Source: Haemophilus influenzae | GTDB lineage: Bacteria; Pseudomonadota; Gammaproteobacteria; Enterobacterales; Pasteurellaceae | Reading direction: 5' to 3' | DNA: 64,000 nt | Assembly: GCA_923172585.1 (NCBI GenBank) | Contig: OV298644.1 | Coordinates: forward strand, 248,976-312,975 | Shown: one piece after another, positions 11,201 to 19,721 of the stretch | How the letters are laid out: the number at the start of each line of letters is the position of its first letter | How positions within the stretch are numbered: position 1 is the first letter of the stretch | The notes under the pieces: generated by a model | Told to the model about the DNA's origin: nothing | What the model saw: only the letters and a program-made list of their open reading frames with translations | Databases searched by the model: none | Program-made: the position numbers and the translations under genes

Positions 11201-11626
11201 TTGATTGATTTTGATCGCAAAGAAGTGATTGTGCCAAATAAATCTTTTGTGACAGGTCAAGTGACCAACTGGGCATTATCTAACACTATGACACGTTTAG
11301 TGATTAGCGTTGGTGTTGCTTATGGTTCTGATTTAACACTCGTGCGCCAATTATTACTTCAAGCAGCTGATGAACAGCCGACTATTTTACGCGATCCTAA
11401 ACCATCTGCTTATTTTTTAACTTTTGGTGCAAGTACACTGGATCACGAGTTACGTGTTTATGTAGAACAAGTTGGGGATCGCACCAGTACTACAGATGCC
11501 CTTAATCGCCGTATTAATGAATTATTTGCAGAACATAATATTGATATTGCCTTTAATCAATTAGATGTATTTATCAAAAATAATGATACAGGCGAAGAAA
11601 TTCCTTTTGTTGATGTAAAAAAATAA
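8291..11626 (+). CDS. Large mechanosensitive channel, MscK/MscM type
   Basis: 1111 residues with a signal peptide (cleavage near VLAAN). A long periplasmic coiled-coil rich in Gln and Asn follows (about residues 40-480). Then come several membrane helices (about 495-900) and the C-terminal MscS domain ([26 protein letters not shown], then the [14 protein letters not shown] beta domain). This is the architecture of KefA/MscK and YjeP/MscM, which open on hypo-osmotic shock. Which of the two it matches more closely cannot be decided by eye. It stands 9 bp before aroC. Confidence 0.85.
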   Translation: [1111 protein letters not shown]

Positions 11627-11635
11627 GGGCAAATT

Positions 11636-12709
11636 ATGGCTGGTAATACAATTGGACAACTTTTCCGTGTGACAACCTTTGGGGAGTCACATGGTATTGC
11701 ATTAGGCTGTATCATTGATGGCGTGCCACCAAATCTCGAATTATCCGAGAAAGATATTCAGCCAGATTTAGATCGTCGTAAACCAGGAACATCTCGATAT
11801 ACTACGCCTCGTCGTGAAGATGACGAAGTTCAAATTTTATCTGGTGTGTTTGAAGGAAAAACCACAGGCACAAGTATTGGGATGATCATTAAAAATGCTG
11901 ATCAGCGTTCGCAAGATTATGGTGACATTAAAGATCGTTTCCGCCCTGGTCATGCGGATTTTACCTATCAGCAAAAGTATGGCATCCGTGATTATCGTGG
12001 CGGTGGGCGTTCGTCAGCGCGTGAAACAGCGATGCGGGTTGCAGCGGGAGCGATTGCGAAAAAATATTTACGCGAACATTTTGGCATTGAGGTGCGAGGT
12101 TTTTTAAGCCAAATCGGTAATATAAAAATTGCTCCGCAGAAAGTGGGACAAATTGATTGGGAAAAGGTAAACAGTAATCCATTCTTTTGTCCTGATGAAA
12201 GTGCGGTAGAAAAATTCGATGAATTGATCCGTGAACTTAAAAAAGAAGGAGATTCTATTGGTGCAAAACTTACTGTTATTGCAGAAAATGTACCTGTAGG
12301 ATTGGGCGAGCCAGTATTTGACCGTTTAGATGCCGATCTTGCTCACGCATTAATGGGAATTAATGCAGTAAAAGGTGTAGAAATTGGCGATGGCTTTGCT
12401 GTGGTTGAACAACGAGGTTCGGAACATCGTGATGAAATGACACCTAATGGCTTTGAAAGTAATCATGCAGGCGGTATTTTAGGCGGAATTAGTTCAGGAC
12501 AGCCAATTATCGCCACTATTGCACTAAAACCAACTTCAAGCATTACGATTCCTGGTCGTTCAATCAATCTTAATGGTAAACCCGTAGAAGTTGTAACAAA
12601 AGGTCGTCACGATCCTTGTGTGGGGATTCGTGCTGTGCCAATTGCGGAAGCTATGGTGGCGATTGTCTTATTAGATCATCTATTACGTTTTAAGGCACAG
12701 TGTAAATAA
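11636..12709 (+). CDS. aroC: Chorismate synthase
   Basis: 357 residues. It performs the last shikimate step, EPSP to chorismate, with reduced FMN. Signatures present are [17 protein letters not shown] near the N-terminus, [29 protein letters not shown] in the middle and the C-terminal [17 protein letters not shown]. Other shikimate genes, aroK and aroB, lie 9 kb downstream. It is separated by 84 bp, containing a long imperfect hairpin, from mepA. Confidence 0.96.
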   Translation: MAGNTIGQLFRVTTFGESHGIALGCIIDGVPPNLELSEKDIQPDLDRRKPGTSRYTTPRREDDEVQILSGVFEGKTTGTSIGMIIKNADQRSQDYGDIKDRFRPGHADFTYQQKYGIRDYRGGGRSSARETAMRVAAGAIAKKYLREHFGIEVRGFLSQIGNIKIAPQKVGQIDWEKVNSNPFFCPDESAVEKFDELIRELKKEGDSIGAKLTVIAENVPVGLGEPVFDRLDADLAHALMGINAVKGVEIGDGFAVVEQRGSEHRDEMTPNGFESNHAGGILGGISSGQPIIATIALKPTSSITIPGRSINLNGKPVEVVTKGRHDPCVGIRAVPIAEAMVAIVLLDHLLRFKAQCK

Positions 12710-12718
12710 TCCTGTACC

Positions 12719-12778
12719 TAGGGTAGTATACTCTAGGTTAGTTCTTCAATAGGACTGAACCTAGGATATACTTACCTA
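12719..12778. repeat. Long imperfect inverted repeat between aroC and mepA
   Basis: Two arms of about 26 nt, rich in CTAGG/CCTAG, face each other across a short loop; about 20 of 26 positions pair, counting G-U. No T-run follows, so it is not a classic terminator. It may be an mRNA-stabilising hairpin or a repeat remnant. Confidence 0.5.
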
Positions 12779-12793
12779 CAGCAAAACTTTAGA

Positions 12794-13654
12794 ATGAATA
12801 AAATTTTATTAAAAACAACCATAATTTTTACCGCACTTTTCTCTCTGAACGTTGTTGCGTCTCCTCTAGATTGGCAAAAAGTGAAACGCCCTATTCCAAG
12901 TGAAGATGGTAAAGCAAGTCCTATTGGTAGTTATACCAACGGGTGTATTATTGGAGCACAAGCATTACCGCCGAAAGGTGAAGGTTACCAAGTTATTCGT
13001 ATGAATCGCAATCGTTATTATGGTCATCCAAATATGATTCAGTATCTTAAACGTTTGGGACAACGCGTTAAAGCTGCTGGGTTGCCAACGATGTTAGTGG
13101 GCGATATTGCCATGCCGGGTGGCGGACGATTTTTAACGGGTCATGCTAGCCATCAGATGGGATTAGATGCGGATATTTGGTTAAGAATGGGCGAAATGTC
13201 AGACGCCGATGCGCTGAATTCTGATGGAAAGGGTTTATTAGTTGTAGATAGAAAGGCGCAACGAGTGGATGAACGAGTATGGAATAGCAATCATGCGACG
13301 TTAATCAAGTTAGCCGCGCAAGATCCAAATGTGACGCGTATTTTTGTTAATCCTGCGATTAAGGTAAAATTATGTCAAACCGCTGGCAATGATCGCAGTT
13401 GGCTACACAAAGTTCGTCCTTGGTATGGACACAACTCTCATTTTCATGTTCGTTTAACTTGCCCCACAGATGCATCTTATTGTGAAAATCAAGCGCCTGT
13501 GCCTGCTGGTGATGGTTGTGGAGACGAATTATATTCTTGGTTTGAACCACCAAAACCAGGCACTTCAGTGAGCAAACCTAAAGTTACACCGCCTGAGCCG
13601 TTTTTGTGCCAACAGATTTTGAACTCACCGAATCGGAGAGAATGGTTAGAATAG
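12794..13654 (+). CDS. mepA: Penicillin-insensitive murein endopeptidase
   Basis: 286 residues with a signal peptide (cleavage near VVASP). It is a periplasmic LAS-family metallopeptidase cutting D-Ala-meso-DAP crosslinks in peptidoglycan. The zinc ligands are in FLTGHASHQMGLDADIWLRM (H-x6-D pattern) and GHNSHFHVRL (H-x-H). Several cysteines (GCIIGA, KLCQTAG, LTCPTDASYCEN, GDGCGDE) fit the disulfide-bonded enzyme. It follows aroC, an order also seen in enterobacteria. Confidence 0.93.
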   Translation: MNKILLKTTIIFTALFSLNVVASPLDWQKVKRPIPSEDGKASPIGSYTNGCIIGAQALPPKGEGYQVIRMNRNRYYGHPNMIQYLKRLGQRVKAAGLPTMLVGDIAMPGGGRFLTGHASHQMGLDADIWLRMGEMSDADALNSDGKGLLVVDRKAQRVDERVWNSNHATLIKLAAQDPNVTRIFVNPAIKVKLCQTAGNDRSWLHKVRPWYGHNSHFHVRLTCPTDASYCENQAPVPAGDGCGDELYSWFEPPKPGTSVSKPKVTPPEPFLCQQILNSPNRREWLE

Positions 13655-13671
13655 CATTGAGGTAAATCAAT

Positions 13672-14439
13672 ATGGATATCGGCATTGATCTTTTAGCAAT
13701 ATTGTTTTGTGTTGGTTTTGTCGCATCATTTATCGATGCAATTGCTGGCGGTGGCGGATTAATCACTATTCCAGCGTTGCTCATGACTGGCATGCCTCCT
13801 GCAATGGCGTTAGGCACCAACAAATTGCAAGCTATGGGCGGTGCATTATCCGCAAGCCTTTATTTCTTGCGAAAAAGAGAGGTCAATTTACGCGATATTT
13901 GGTTTATTTTGATTTGGGTTTTCTTAGGTTCTGCCCTAGGTACATTATTAATTCAATCAATTGACGTGGCGATTTTCAAAAAAATGCTGCCTTTTTTGAT
14001 TTTAGCCATTGGTTTATATTTTTTATTTACTCCTAAATTAGGTGATGAAGATCGAAAACAGCGTTTAAGTTATCTGTTATTTGGTCTTTTAGTTAGCCCA
14101 TTTTTAGGTTTTTATGATGGCTTCTTTGGGCCAGGGACTGGCTCAATCATGAGTTTAGCCTGTGTTACTTTGCTAGGATTTAATCTCCCGAAAGCAGCAG
14201 CACATGCAAAAGTGATGAACTTCACTTCGAACCTTGCTTCTTTTGCACTTTTCTTATTGGGCGGACAAATTCTTTGGAAAGTGGGTTTCGTGATGATGGC
14301 TGGGAGCATTTTAGGTGCAAATTTAGGTGCCAAAATGGTGATGACGAAAGGTAAAACCTTGATTCGACCGATGGTTGTTATCATGTCTTTTATGATGACG
14401 GCTAAAATGGTTTACGATCAGGGTTGGTTTCATTTTTAA
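13672..14439 (+). CDS. yfcA: TauE/SafE/YfcA-family membrane permease
   Basis: 255 residues, about eight hydrophobic segments. Two internal repeats carry the family motif: DAIAGGGGLITIPALL near the N-terminus and FYDGFFGPGTGSIMSLA in the second half. Members export or import sulfur-containing or organic anions; the substrate here is unknown. The start follows GAGG 17 bp after mepA, so the two genes are probably co-transcribed, as is mepA-yfcA in E. coli. Confidence 0.87.
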   Translation: MDIGIDLLAILFCVGFVASFIDAIAGGGGLITIPALLMTGMPPAMALGTNKLQAMGGALSASLYFLRKREVNLRDIWFILIWVFLGSALGTLLIQSIDVAIFKKMLPFLILAIGLYFLFTPKLGDEDRKQRLSYLLFGLLVSPFLGFYDGFFGPGTGSIMSLACVTLLGFNLPKAAAHAKVMNFTSNLASFALFLLGGQILWKVGFVMMAGSILGANLGAKMVMTKGKTLIRPMVVIMSFMMTAKMVYDQGWFHF

Positions 14440-14485
14440 TTCGGAAAGCGCGCAAAAGTGCGGTTAAAATTAATTACATTTTATT

Positions 14486-15442
14486 ATGTCGGATAATCAA
14501 CAAAATTTACGTTTGACGGCGAGAGTGGGCTATGAAGCGCACTTTTCATGGTCGTATTTAAAGCCTCAATATTGGGGGATTTGGCTTGGTATTTTCTTTT
14601 TATTGTTGTTAGCATTTGTGCCTTTTCGTCTGCGCGATAAATTGACGGGAAAATTAGGTATTTGGATTGGGCATAAAGCAAAGAAACAGCGTACGCGTGC
14701 ACAAACTAACTTGCAATATTGTTTCCCTCATTGGACTGAACAACAACGTGAGCAAGTGATTGATAAAATGTTTGCGGTTGTCGCTCAGGTTATGTTTGGT
14801 ATTGGTGAGATTGCCATCCGTTCAAAGAAACATTTGCAAAAACGCAGCGAATTTATCGGTCTTGAACATATCGAACAGGCAAAAGCTGAAGGAAAGAATA
14901 TTATTCTTATGGTGCCACATGGCTGGGCGATTGATGCGTCTGGCATTATTTTGCACACTCAAGGCATGCCAATGACTTCTATGTATAATCCACACCGTAA
15001 TCCATTGGTGGATTGGCTTTGGACGATTACACGCCAACGTTTCGGCGGAAAAATGCATGCGCGCCAAAATGGTATTAAACCTTTTTTAAATCATGTTCGT
15101 AAAGGCGAAATGGGTTATTACTTACCAGATGAAGATTTTGGGGCAGAACAAAGCGTATTTGTTGATTTCTTTGGGACTTATAAAGCGACATTGCCAGGGT
15201 TAAATAAAATGGCAAAACTTTCTAAAGCCGTTGTTATTCCAATGTTTCCTCGTTATAACGCTGAAACGGGCAAATATGAAATGGAAATTCATCCTGCAAT
15301 GAATTTAAGTGATGATCCTGAACAATCAGCCCGAGCAATGAACGAAGAAATAGAATCTTTTGTTACGCCAGCGCCAGAGCAATATGTTTGGATTTTGCAA
15401 TTATTGCGTACAAGGAAAGATGGCGAAGATCTTTATGATTAA
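14486..15442 (+). CDS. lpxM: Lipid A secondary acyltransferase (LpxM/MsbB type)
   Basis: 318 residues. One N-terminal membrane anchor (about residues 28-47) precedes an LPLAT domain. The catalytic H-x4-D is in VPHGWAIDASG, followed by the conserved PMTSMYNPHRNPLVDWL and YYLPDEDFGAEQSVFVDFFG. These enzymes add a myristoyl chain to Kdo2-lipid A at the inner membrane. The family also contains LpxL/HtrB; I favour LpxM/MsbB from context and from memory of the Haemophilus msbB locus. Confidence 0.85.
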   Translation: MSDNQQNLRLTARVGYEAHFSWSYLKPQYWGIWLGIFFLLLLAFVPFRLRDKLTGKLGIWIGHKAKKQRTRAQTNLQYCFPHWTEQQREQVIDKMFAVVAQVMFGIGEIAIRSKKHLQKRSEFIGLEHIEQAKAEGKNIILMVPHGWAIDASGIILHTQGMPMTSMYNPHRNPLVDWLWTITRQRFGGKMHARQNGIKPFLNHVRKGEMGYYLPDEDFGAEQSVFVDFFGTYKATLPGLNKMAKLSKAVVIPMFPRYNAETGKYEMEIHPAMNLSDDPEQSARAMNEEIESFVTPAPEQYVWILQLLRTRKDGEDLYD

Positions 15443-15499
15443 AAATAGGGTTTGAAAGTCATATTCTCGAAAACGGATATTCAATAAGGTAAATAAGAA

Positions 15500-16540
15500 A
15501 TGGAAGAAAAAATTCGGCTGACGCAATACAGCCATGGTGCAGGTTGAGGCTGTAAAATTTCGCCTAAGGTGTTAGGGACAATTTTACATTCAGAACTGGA
15601 AAAATTTTATGATCCAAATCTGATCGTTGGCAATGAAACTGCAGACGATGCGGCGGTGTATGATCTTGGTAATGGAACTGCAATTATCAGTACCACAGAC
15701 TTTTTCATGCCGATTGTGGATGATCCTTTTGATTTTGGACGAATTGCTGCGACCAATGCCATCAGTGATATTTTTGCTATGGGCGGTAAGCCGATAATGG
15801 GAATTGCTATTTTAGGTTTTCCAACCAATGTATTACCTGCAGAAGTTGCACAGAAAATTGTTGATGGTGGGCGTTTTGCTTGCCATCAAGCGGGGATTGC
15901 TTTGGCGGGTGGACATTCCATTGATTCGCCTGAACCTATTTTTGGTTTAGCCGTGACAGGCGTGATTGACACTGAAAAAGTGAAACGTAATGCTTCTGCA
16001 AAATCAGGTTGTAAGCTTTATATGACGAAACCGCTTGGTATTGGTATTTTGACGACGGCGGAGAAAAAAGGAAAACTAAAACCAGAACATCAAGGTTTAG
16101 CCACTGCCGCTATGTGCCAAATGAATTCTATTGGTAGTCAATTTTCCCAAGTGGATGGCGTCACCGCAATGACGGATGTCACTGGATTTGGTTTACTTGG
16201 TCATTTAATTGAAATCTGTGAAGGTTCAAATCTAAGTGCGGTAGTTTTTTCGGACAAAATTAAAACCTTGGACGGCGTAAAAGATTATATTGCTCAAGGT
16301 TGTGTACCCGGTGGAACAGGGCGTAATTTTGAAAGTTATGGACATAAAGTTGGCGCATTAACCGAAGAACAAAAAGCGATTTTGTGTGATCCTCAAACAT
16401 CAGGCGGTTTATTAGTGGCAGTTGAGCCTAATTGCGTTCAAACAGTAATTGACATAGCCAAAGATGCGGACATTGATTTATATGAAGTGGGTAAATTGAA
16501 ACCTAAATCAGAATCCGATATCGTTGTTGAAGTAAAATAA
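15500..16540 (+). CDS. selD: Selenide, water dikinase containing selenocysteine
   Basis: 346 residues from the ATG at 15500, reading through an in-frame TGA at 15545-15547 as selenocysteine (residue 16: [13 protein letters not shown]). Sec or Cys at this place in the G-x-(U/C)-G-C-K motif is the catalytic residue that handles selenide. The region before the TGA ([16 protein letters not shown]) is a clear SelD N-terminus. A hairpin right after the TGA fits a bacterial SECIS. An ATG-only annotation starting near 15569 would lose the active site. The enzyme makes selenophosphate, so the organism needs SelA/SelB/SelC elsewhere. Confidence 0.93.
15551..15588 (+). promoter_or_regulatory. SECIS hairpin in selD
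   Basis: Three bases after the TGA, a perfect 9-bp stem (TGTAAAATT / AATTTTACA) encloses a second 5-bp stem (CCTAA / TTAGG) with the loop GGTG. Bacterial SECIS elements sit directly 3' of the UGA and carry an apical GGU-type loop recognised by SelB. Position, size and loop all agree. Confidence 0.88.
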
Positions 16541-16595
16541 GGAATTTTAATCGATCCTCCCTAATGATTAATTAAATTACCATGATCCACATAGC

Positions 16596-16625
16596 AAAAA
16601 ACCTTGGAATATCCCAAGGTTTTTT
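16596..16625. terminator. Bidirectional terminator between selD and rplS
   Basis: ACCTTGG-6 nt-CCAAGGT is flanked by an A-run on one side and a T-run on the other, so it can serve both convergent transcripts: selD on plus and the rpsP-rplS operon on minus. Confidence 0.88.
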
Positions 16626-16648
16626 AGATTATCATTAAATATAATGAA

Positions 16649-16999
16649 TTATGCGCCTAAACGCTCTTTAATACGAGCTGATTTACCTGAACGTTCACGT
16701 AAGTAGTAAAGTTTAGCTTTACGTACCGCACCTTTACGTTTAACTGCGATAGAATCTACAGCTGGAGAGTGAGTTTGGAATACACGCTCAACGCCTACGC
16801 CGTTAGATACTTTACGTAAAGTAAATGCTGAGTGCAAGCCACGGTTACGAATTGCAATAACCACGCCTTCGAATGCTTGCAAACGACGTTTGCTACCTTC
16901 AACCACCCATACTTTAACTTCTAAAGTATCACCTGGGCGGAAGCTAGGTACGTTTTGTTTTAATTGTTCTTGTTCAAGTTGTTTGATAATGTTAGACAT
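16649..16999 (-). CDS. rplS: 50S ribosomal protein L19
   Basis: 116 residues, the normal length. Family sequence [25 protein letters not shown] at the start and [33 protein letters not shown] in the C-terminal half. L19 sits at the 30S-50S interface. It is the last gene of the rpsP-rimM-trmD-rplS operon, 36 bp after trmD, and ends before a strong terminator. Confidence 0.97.
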   Translation of the reverse strand: MSNIIKQLEQEQLKQNVPSFRPGDTLEVKVWVVEGSKRRLQAFEGVVIAIRNRGLHSAFTLRKVSNGVGVERVFQTHSPAVDSIAVKRKGAVRKAKLYYLRERSGKSARIKERLGA

Positions 17000-17035
17000 T
17001 GTTTGATCCTTTATTGATCCTAGATGTAACTGAAA

Positions 17036-17776
17036 CTAACTGTTATGCTCGGCTTGCACCTCTTTTAACAGCTTACGTTGTTCGTCAGTCAGAGCTAGGC
17101 CTTCTAAGAGCTCAGGGCGTCGGAGCCACGTTCTCTGTAGCGATTGTTTTAATCGCCATTTCCGAATTTCTTCGTGATGTCCCGACATCAGCACGGGTGG
17201 TACAGTTAATCCTTCTAACACTTCTGGTCTAGTGTAATGTGGGCAATCTAATAAACCATCTGCAAAAGAATCTTCTTCTGCCGAGGCTTGTTTGCCTAAT
17301 ACACCGGGAATAAAACGTGCAACAGCATCAATTAATGTCATTGCCGGCAATTCCCCACCGGTCAGAACGTAATCGCCGATTGACCATTCTTCATCAATTT
17401 CAGTTTGAATCAACCGTTCATCAATCCCTTCGTAACGTCCACATACTAAAATCAATTTCTGATTTTGAGCAAGCTCGGTTACGCCGCCTTGATCGAGTTT
17501 ACGTCCTTGTGGCGAAAGGTAAATCACCTTTGCGCCTTCTCCTGCCGCAGCTTTTGCAGTATGAATCGCATCCCGTAAAGGTTGCACCATCATTAGCATT
17601 CCTGGGCCACCACCATAAGGGCGATCGTCCACGGTTTTATGCTTGTCGAATGTAAAATCTCTTGGATTCCAACATTCAACTTTCAGAAGATTATGTTTTA
17701 CGGCTCTACCTGTAACCCCAAATTCCGTAATTGCTTTAAACATTTCGGGGAATAATGAAATTACCCCTATCCACAT
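17036..17776 (-). CDS. trmD: tRNA (guanine-N1)-methyltransferase
   Basis: 246 residues, the usual size. SPOUT-class methyltransferase that modifies G37 of tRNAs to prevent frameshifting. The SAM-binding trefoil knot motifs [27 protein letters not shown] and [15 protein letters not shown] are all present, with the catalytic Asp in [12 protein letters not shown]. It follows rimM by 37 bp in the ribosomal operon. Confidence 0.97.
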   Translation of the reverse strand: MWIGVISLFPEMFKAITEFGVTGRAVKHNLLKVECWNPRDFTFDKHKTVDDRPYGGGPGMLMMVQPLRDAIHTAKAAAGEGAKVIYLSPQGRKLDQGGVTELAQNQKLILVCGRYEGIDERLIQTEIDEEWSIGDYVLTGGELPAMTLIDAVARFIPGVLGKQASAEEDSFADGLLDCPHYTRPEVLEGLTVPPVLMSGHHEEIRKWRLKQSLQRTWLRRPELLEGLALTDEQRKLLKEVQAEHNS

Positions 17777-17813
17777 AAAAAGCCTACTACATTACGTTTG
17801 TGCATACTTGAGA

Positions 17814-18341
17814 TTAGAAACCAGCGTCCCAATCCACTTCAATAGTTTTCGTGGTGAGATCGACTCTTTTAACTACTTGTTCATACAAAAACGGAATTAA
17901 CCGCTCTTGTTTTCCAAAAGCATCTTTGGTATTGGCTTTAACCACTAATACATCATTAGAACCCGTTTCCATCATTTCTGTTACTGTTCCCATTGTATAA
18001 CCTTCTAAGTTTACGACTGTACAACCGATTAAATCGTGCCAGTAATAATCGCCCTCTTCTAGTTCTGGGAAAACAGATAAATCTACACCAATTTCAACAT
18101 TCGCTAAAATTTGTGCAGCTTCACGGTCATCAACGCCTTTTAATTTAACGATGATTTCGTGATTATGATAACGCCAGTTTTCTAATTCAATTGATTGCCA
18201 TTCGCCTTTGATTTTTAAAAACCAAGGTTGATAATCAAAAATGCTTTCAGCTTGTTCTGTTGATGAATAAATACGCAACCACCCACGAATACCGTAGGTT
18301 GAGCCTAATTTGCCCACAACTTCAATATGTTGTTGTTCCAT
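17814..18341 (-). CDS. rimM: Ribosome maturation factor RimM
   Basis: 175 residues beginning [21 protein letters not shown]. An in-frame GTG three codons upstream (18350) overlaps the ribosome site AGGTG, so the ATG at 18341 is the better start. RimM has an N-terminal beta-barrel ([10 protein letters not shown]) and a C-terminal PRC-barrel ([17 protein letters not shown]). It assists 30S head assembly by binding S19. It lies between rpsP and trmD. Confidence 0.95.
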   Translation of the reverse strand: MEQQHIEVVGKLGSTYGIRGWLRIYSSTEQAESIFDYQPWFLKIKGEWQSIELENWRYHNHEIIVKLKGVDDREAAQILANVEIGVDLSVFPELEEGDYYWHDLIGCTVVNLEGYTMGTVTEMMETGSNDVLVVKANTKDAFGKQERLIPFLYEQVVKRVDLTTKTIEVDWDAGF

Positions 18342-18385
18342 ATTTTTCACCTATCTTAGTTTGAGAACTAAATCAAAAAGCAAAA

Positions 18386-18634
18386 TTATGCTGCTTTTTG
18401 TGCTTCTTTTACCAAGCTCGCAACACGATCAGAAAGTGAAGCACCTTGAGCAACCCAGTGATTTACACGCTCAAGATTAATGCGAAGACGTTCTGCATTA
18501 CCTTGTGCAATTGGATTGAAGAAACCTACACGTTCAATGAAGCGACCGTCACGAGGTGAACGACTGTCAGCGACTACGATTTGATAAAATGGGCGTTTTT
18601 TAGCTCCGCCACGAGATAAACGAATGGTTACCAT
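18386..18634 (-). CDS. rpsP: 30S ribosomal protein S16
   Basis: 82 residues beginning [25 protein letters not shown], the S16 signature. It is the first gene of the rpsP-rimM-trmD-rplS operon, with a ribosome site (GAGGAAGG) just before the ATG. A promoter and a 12-bp leader hairpin lie upstream. Confidence 0.97.
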   Translation of the reverse strand: MVTIRLSRGGAKKRPFYQIVVADSRSPRDGRFIERVGFFNPIAQGNAERLRINLERVNHWVAQGASLSDRVASLVKEAQKAA

Positions 18635-18666
18635 AACCTTCCTCTAAATGTTTAATTACCAAAAGA

Positions 18667-18699
18667 ATATTCTCAAATTCGAAAGTGATTTGAGAATAT
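18667..18699 (-). promoter_or_regulatory. Leader hairpin upstream of rpsP
   Basis: Perfect 12-bp inverted arms (ATATTCTCAAAT / ATTTGAGAATAT) are separated by 9 nt, inside the untranslated leader between the likely promoter and the rpsP start. No T-run follows on the minus strand, so it is not an obvious terminator. It could be a regulatory or stabilising leader structure. Confidence 0.55.
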
Positions 18700-18741
18700 A
18701 GCTTACTTTTTTCTCTGTATATATAGACAAAAAGCCTGCGA

Positions 18742-18769
18742 ATTTTATACTTTTCAAGCAAAATTGCAA
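18742..18769 (-). promoter_or_regulatory. Probable sigma-70 promoter of the rpsP operon
   Basis: On the minus strand a -35 TTGCAA (18764-18769) and a -10 TAAAAT (18742-18747) are separated by 16 bp, followed by a short GC-containing stretch. It would give a leader of about 100 nt. Found by eye. Confidence 0.55.
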
Positions 18770-18925
18770 GTTTTGTATGCATAAAGTAGGTTGTATTCCT
18801 TTTAATTATCATTCACAATTTATTTTGTTTTACGATATAATACGAGGCATCCAGCTGTTTTAGGTCAAATTTACGCGTATAGCGGTATTTTAGCTTGATA
18901 AAATATCAGTTAAATGAGGTTTATT

Positions 18926-19699
18926 ATGAAAATTAGTTTTCATTCTGTGTTAATTGGATTAGCATCATTTATTGGTGTTCAACAAGGTGTAATAGCTAGT
19001 CCATCTTCTCATCAATCAATATCCACTGAATCAGCTGAGGCTTTGAAGCAACAATTTTCAATGGCTTTAGCTAAACAAGACAAACAACAAATTACAAATT
19101 TACAAAAAAAACTTACCGCACTTTTTTCTTTACCTCCCCAATTTCTTGATAATCAGATCCAAATAAGCGAGAAAATCCTCACTCGCATTTTTAAAACAGA
19201 TAAAAATCTCACGCCTAAATTTCTTGATTACTTATACTTTGAGCCAATAAATACTGTTGATGCTAATTTAATTCAGGAAATGAAGAAAAACTTACTGGTA
19301 TCTTTTTTAGCAAATGATCAGGCAAAAATTTATATTCGTCAAACAGATAATTCAGAGCAATTTGTTCAGACTTTAATGGAGCGGGGAGCAAAAGCAGATC
19401 AAATTATATTACTGTCTTTGAATGCCAAAGGTATATTTCAAAAAATTATTGAACAAATACGTCAAGATTTTCCGAATCAGACTATTTTTTCGATTACTGA
19501 AAATCGTATTAGTTTGATTACTCCTTCTTCAGAAATTAAGTCTCGCCTTGCTTTAGCAAATATGATGTTCAATCGCCAATTTAAAGGTGTGGAAGTTGAT
19601 GATTTCTCGTATTTAGATCAACCTCGAGAAAATTTACAGCACAATAATGATGCAATTCGTTACAAAACCTTTCAAGCAATGCTAGAAGGTTTAAACTAA
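18926..19699 (+). CDS. Exported protein of unknown function
   Basis: 257 residues from the ATG at 18926, which follows GAGGTTTATT; an ATG four codons upstream overlaps that site. A signal peptide is likely ([26 protein letters not shown]). The mature part is mostly helical and polar, with a Gln/Lys-rich stretch around residues 40-65 and no cysteines that I see. It ends 22 bp before nadN and may be co-transcribed with it, so a link to the cell envelope or periplasmic nucleotide use is possible but unproven. I do not recognise the family. Confidence 0.7.
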   Translation: MKISFHSVLIGLASFIGVQQGVIASPSSHQSISTESAEALKQQFSMALAKQDKQQITNLQKKLTALFSLPPQFLDNQIQISEKILTRIFKTDKNLTPKFLDYLYFEPINTVDANLIQEMKKNLLVSFLANDQAKIYIRQTDNSEQFVQTLMERGAKADQIILLSLNAKGIFQKIIEQIRQDFPNQTIFSITENRISLITPSSEIKSRLALANMMFNRQFKGVEVDDFSYLDQPRENLQHNNDAIRYKTFQAMLEGLN

Positions 19700-19721
19700 T
19701 CCCTTACCAATAGGAGTTTTT

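Noticed and set aside
15569-16540. selD starting after the TGA
   Set aside because: It would omit the catalytic U/C-GCK motif that is clearly encoded upstream; TGA read as selenocysteine explains the sequence better.
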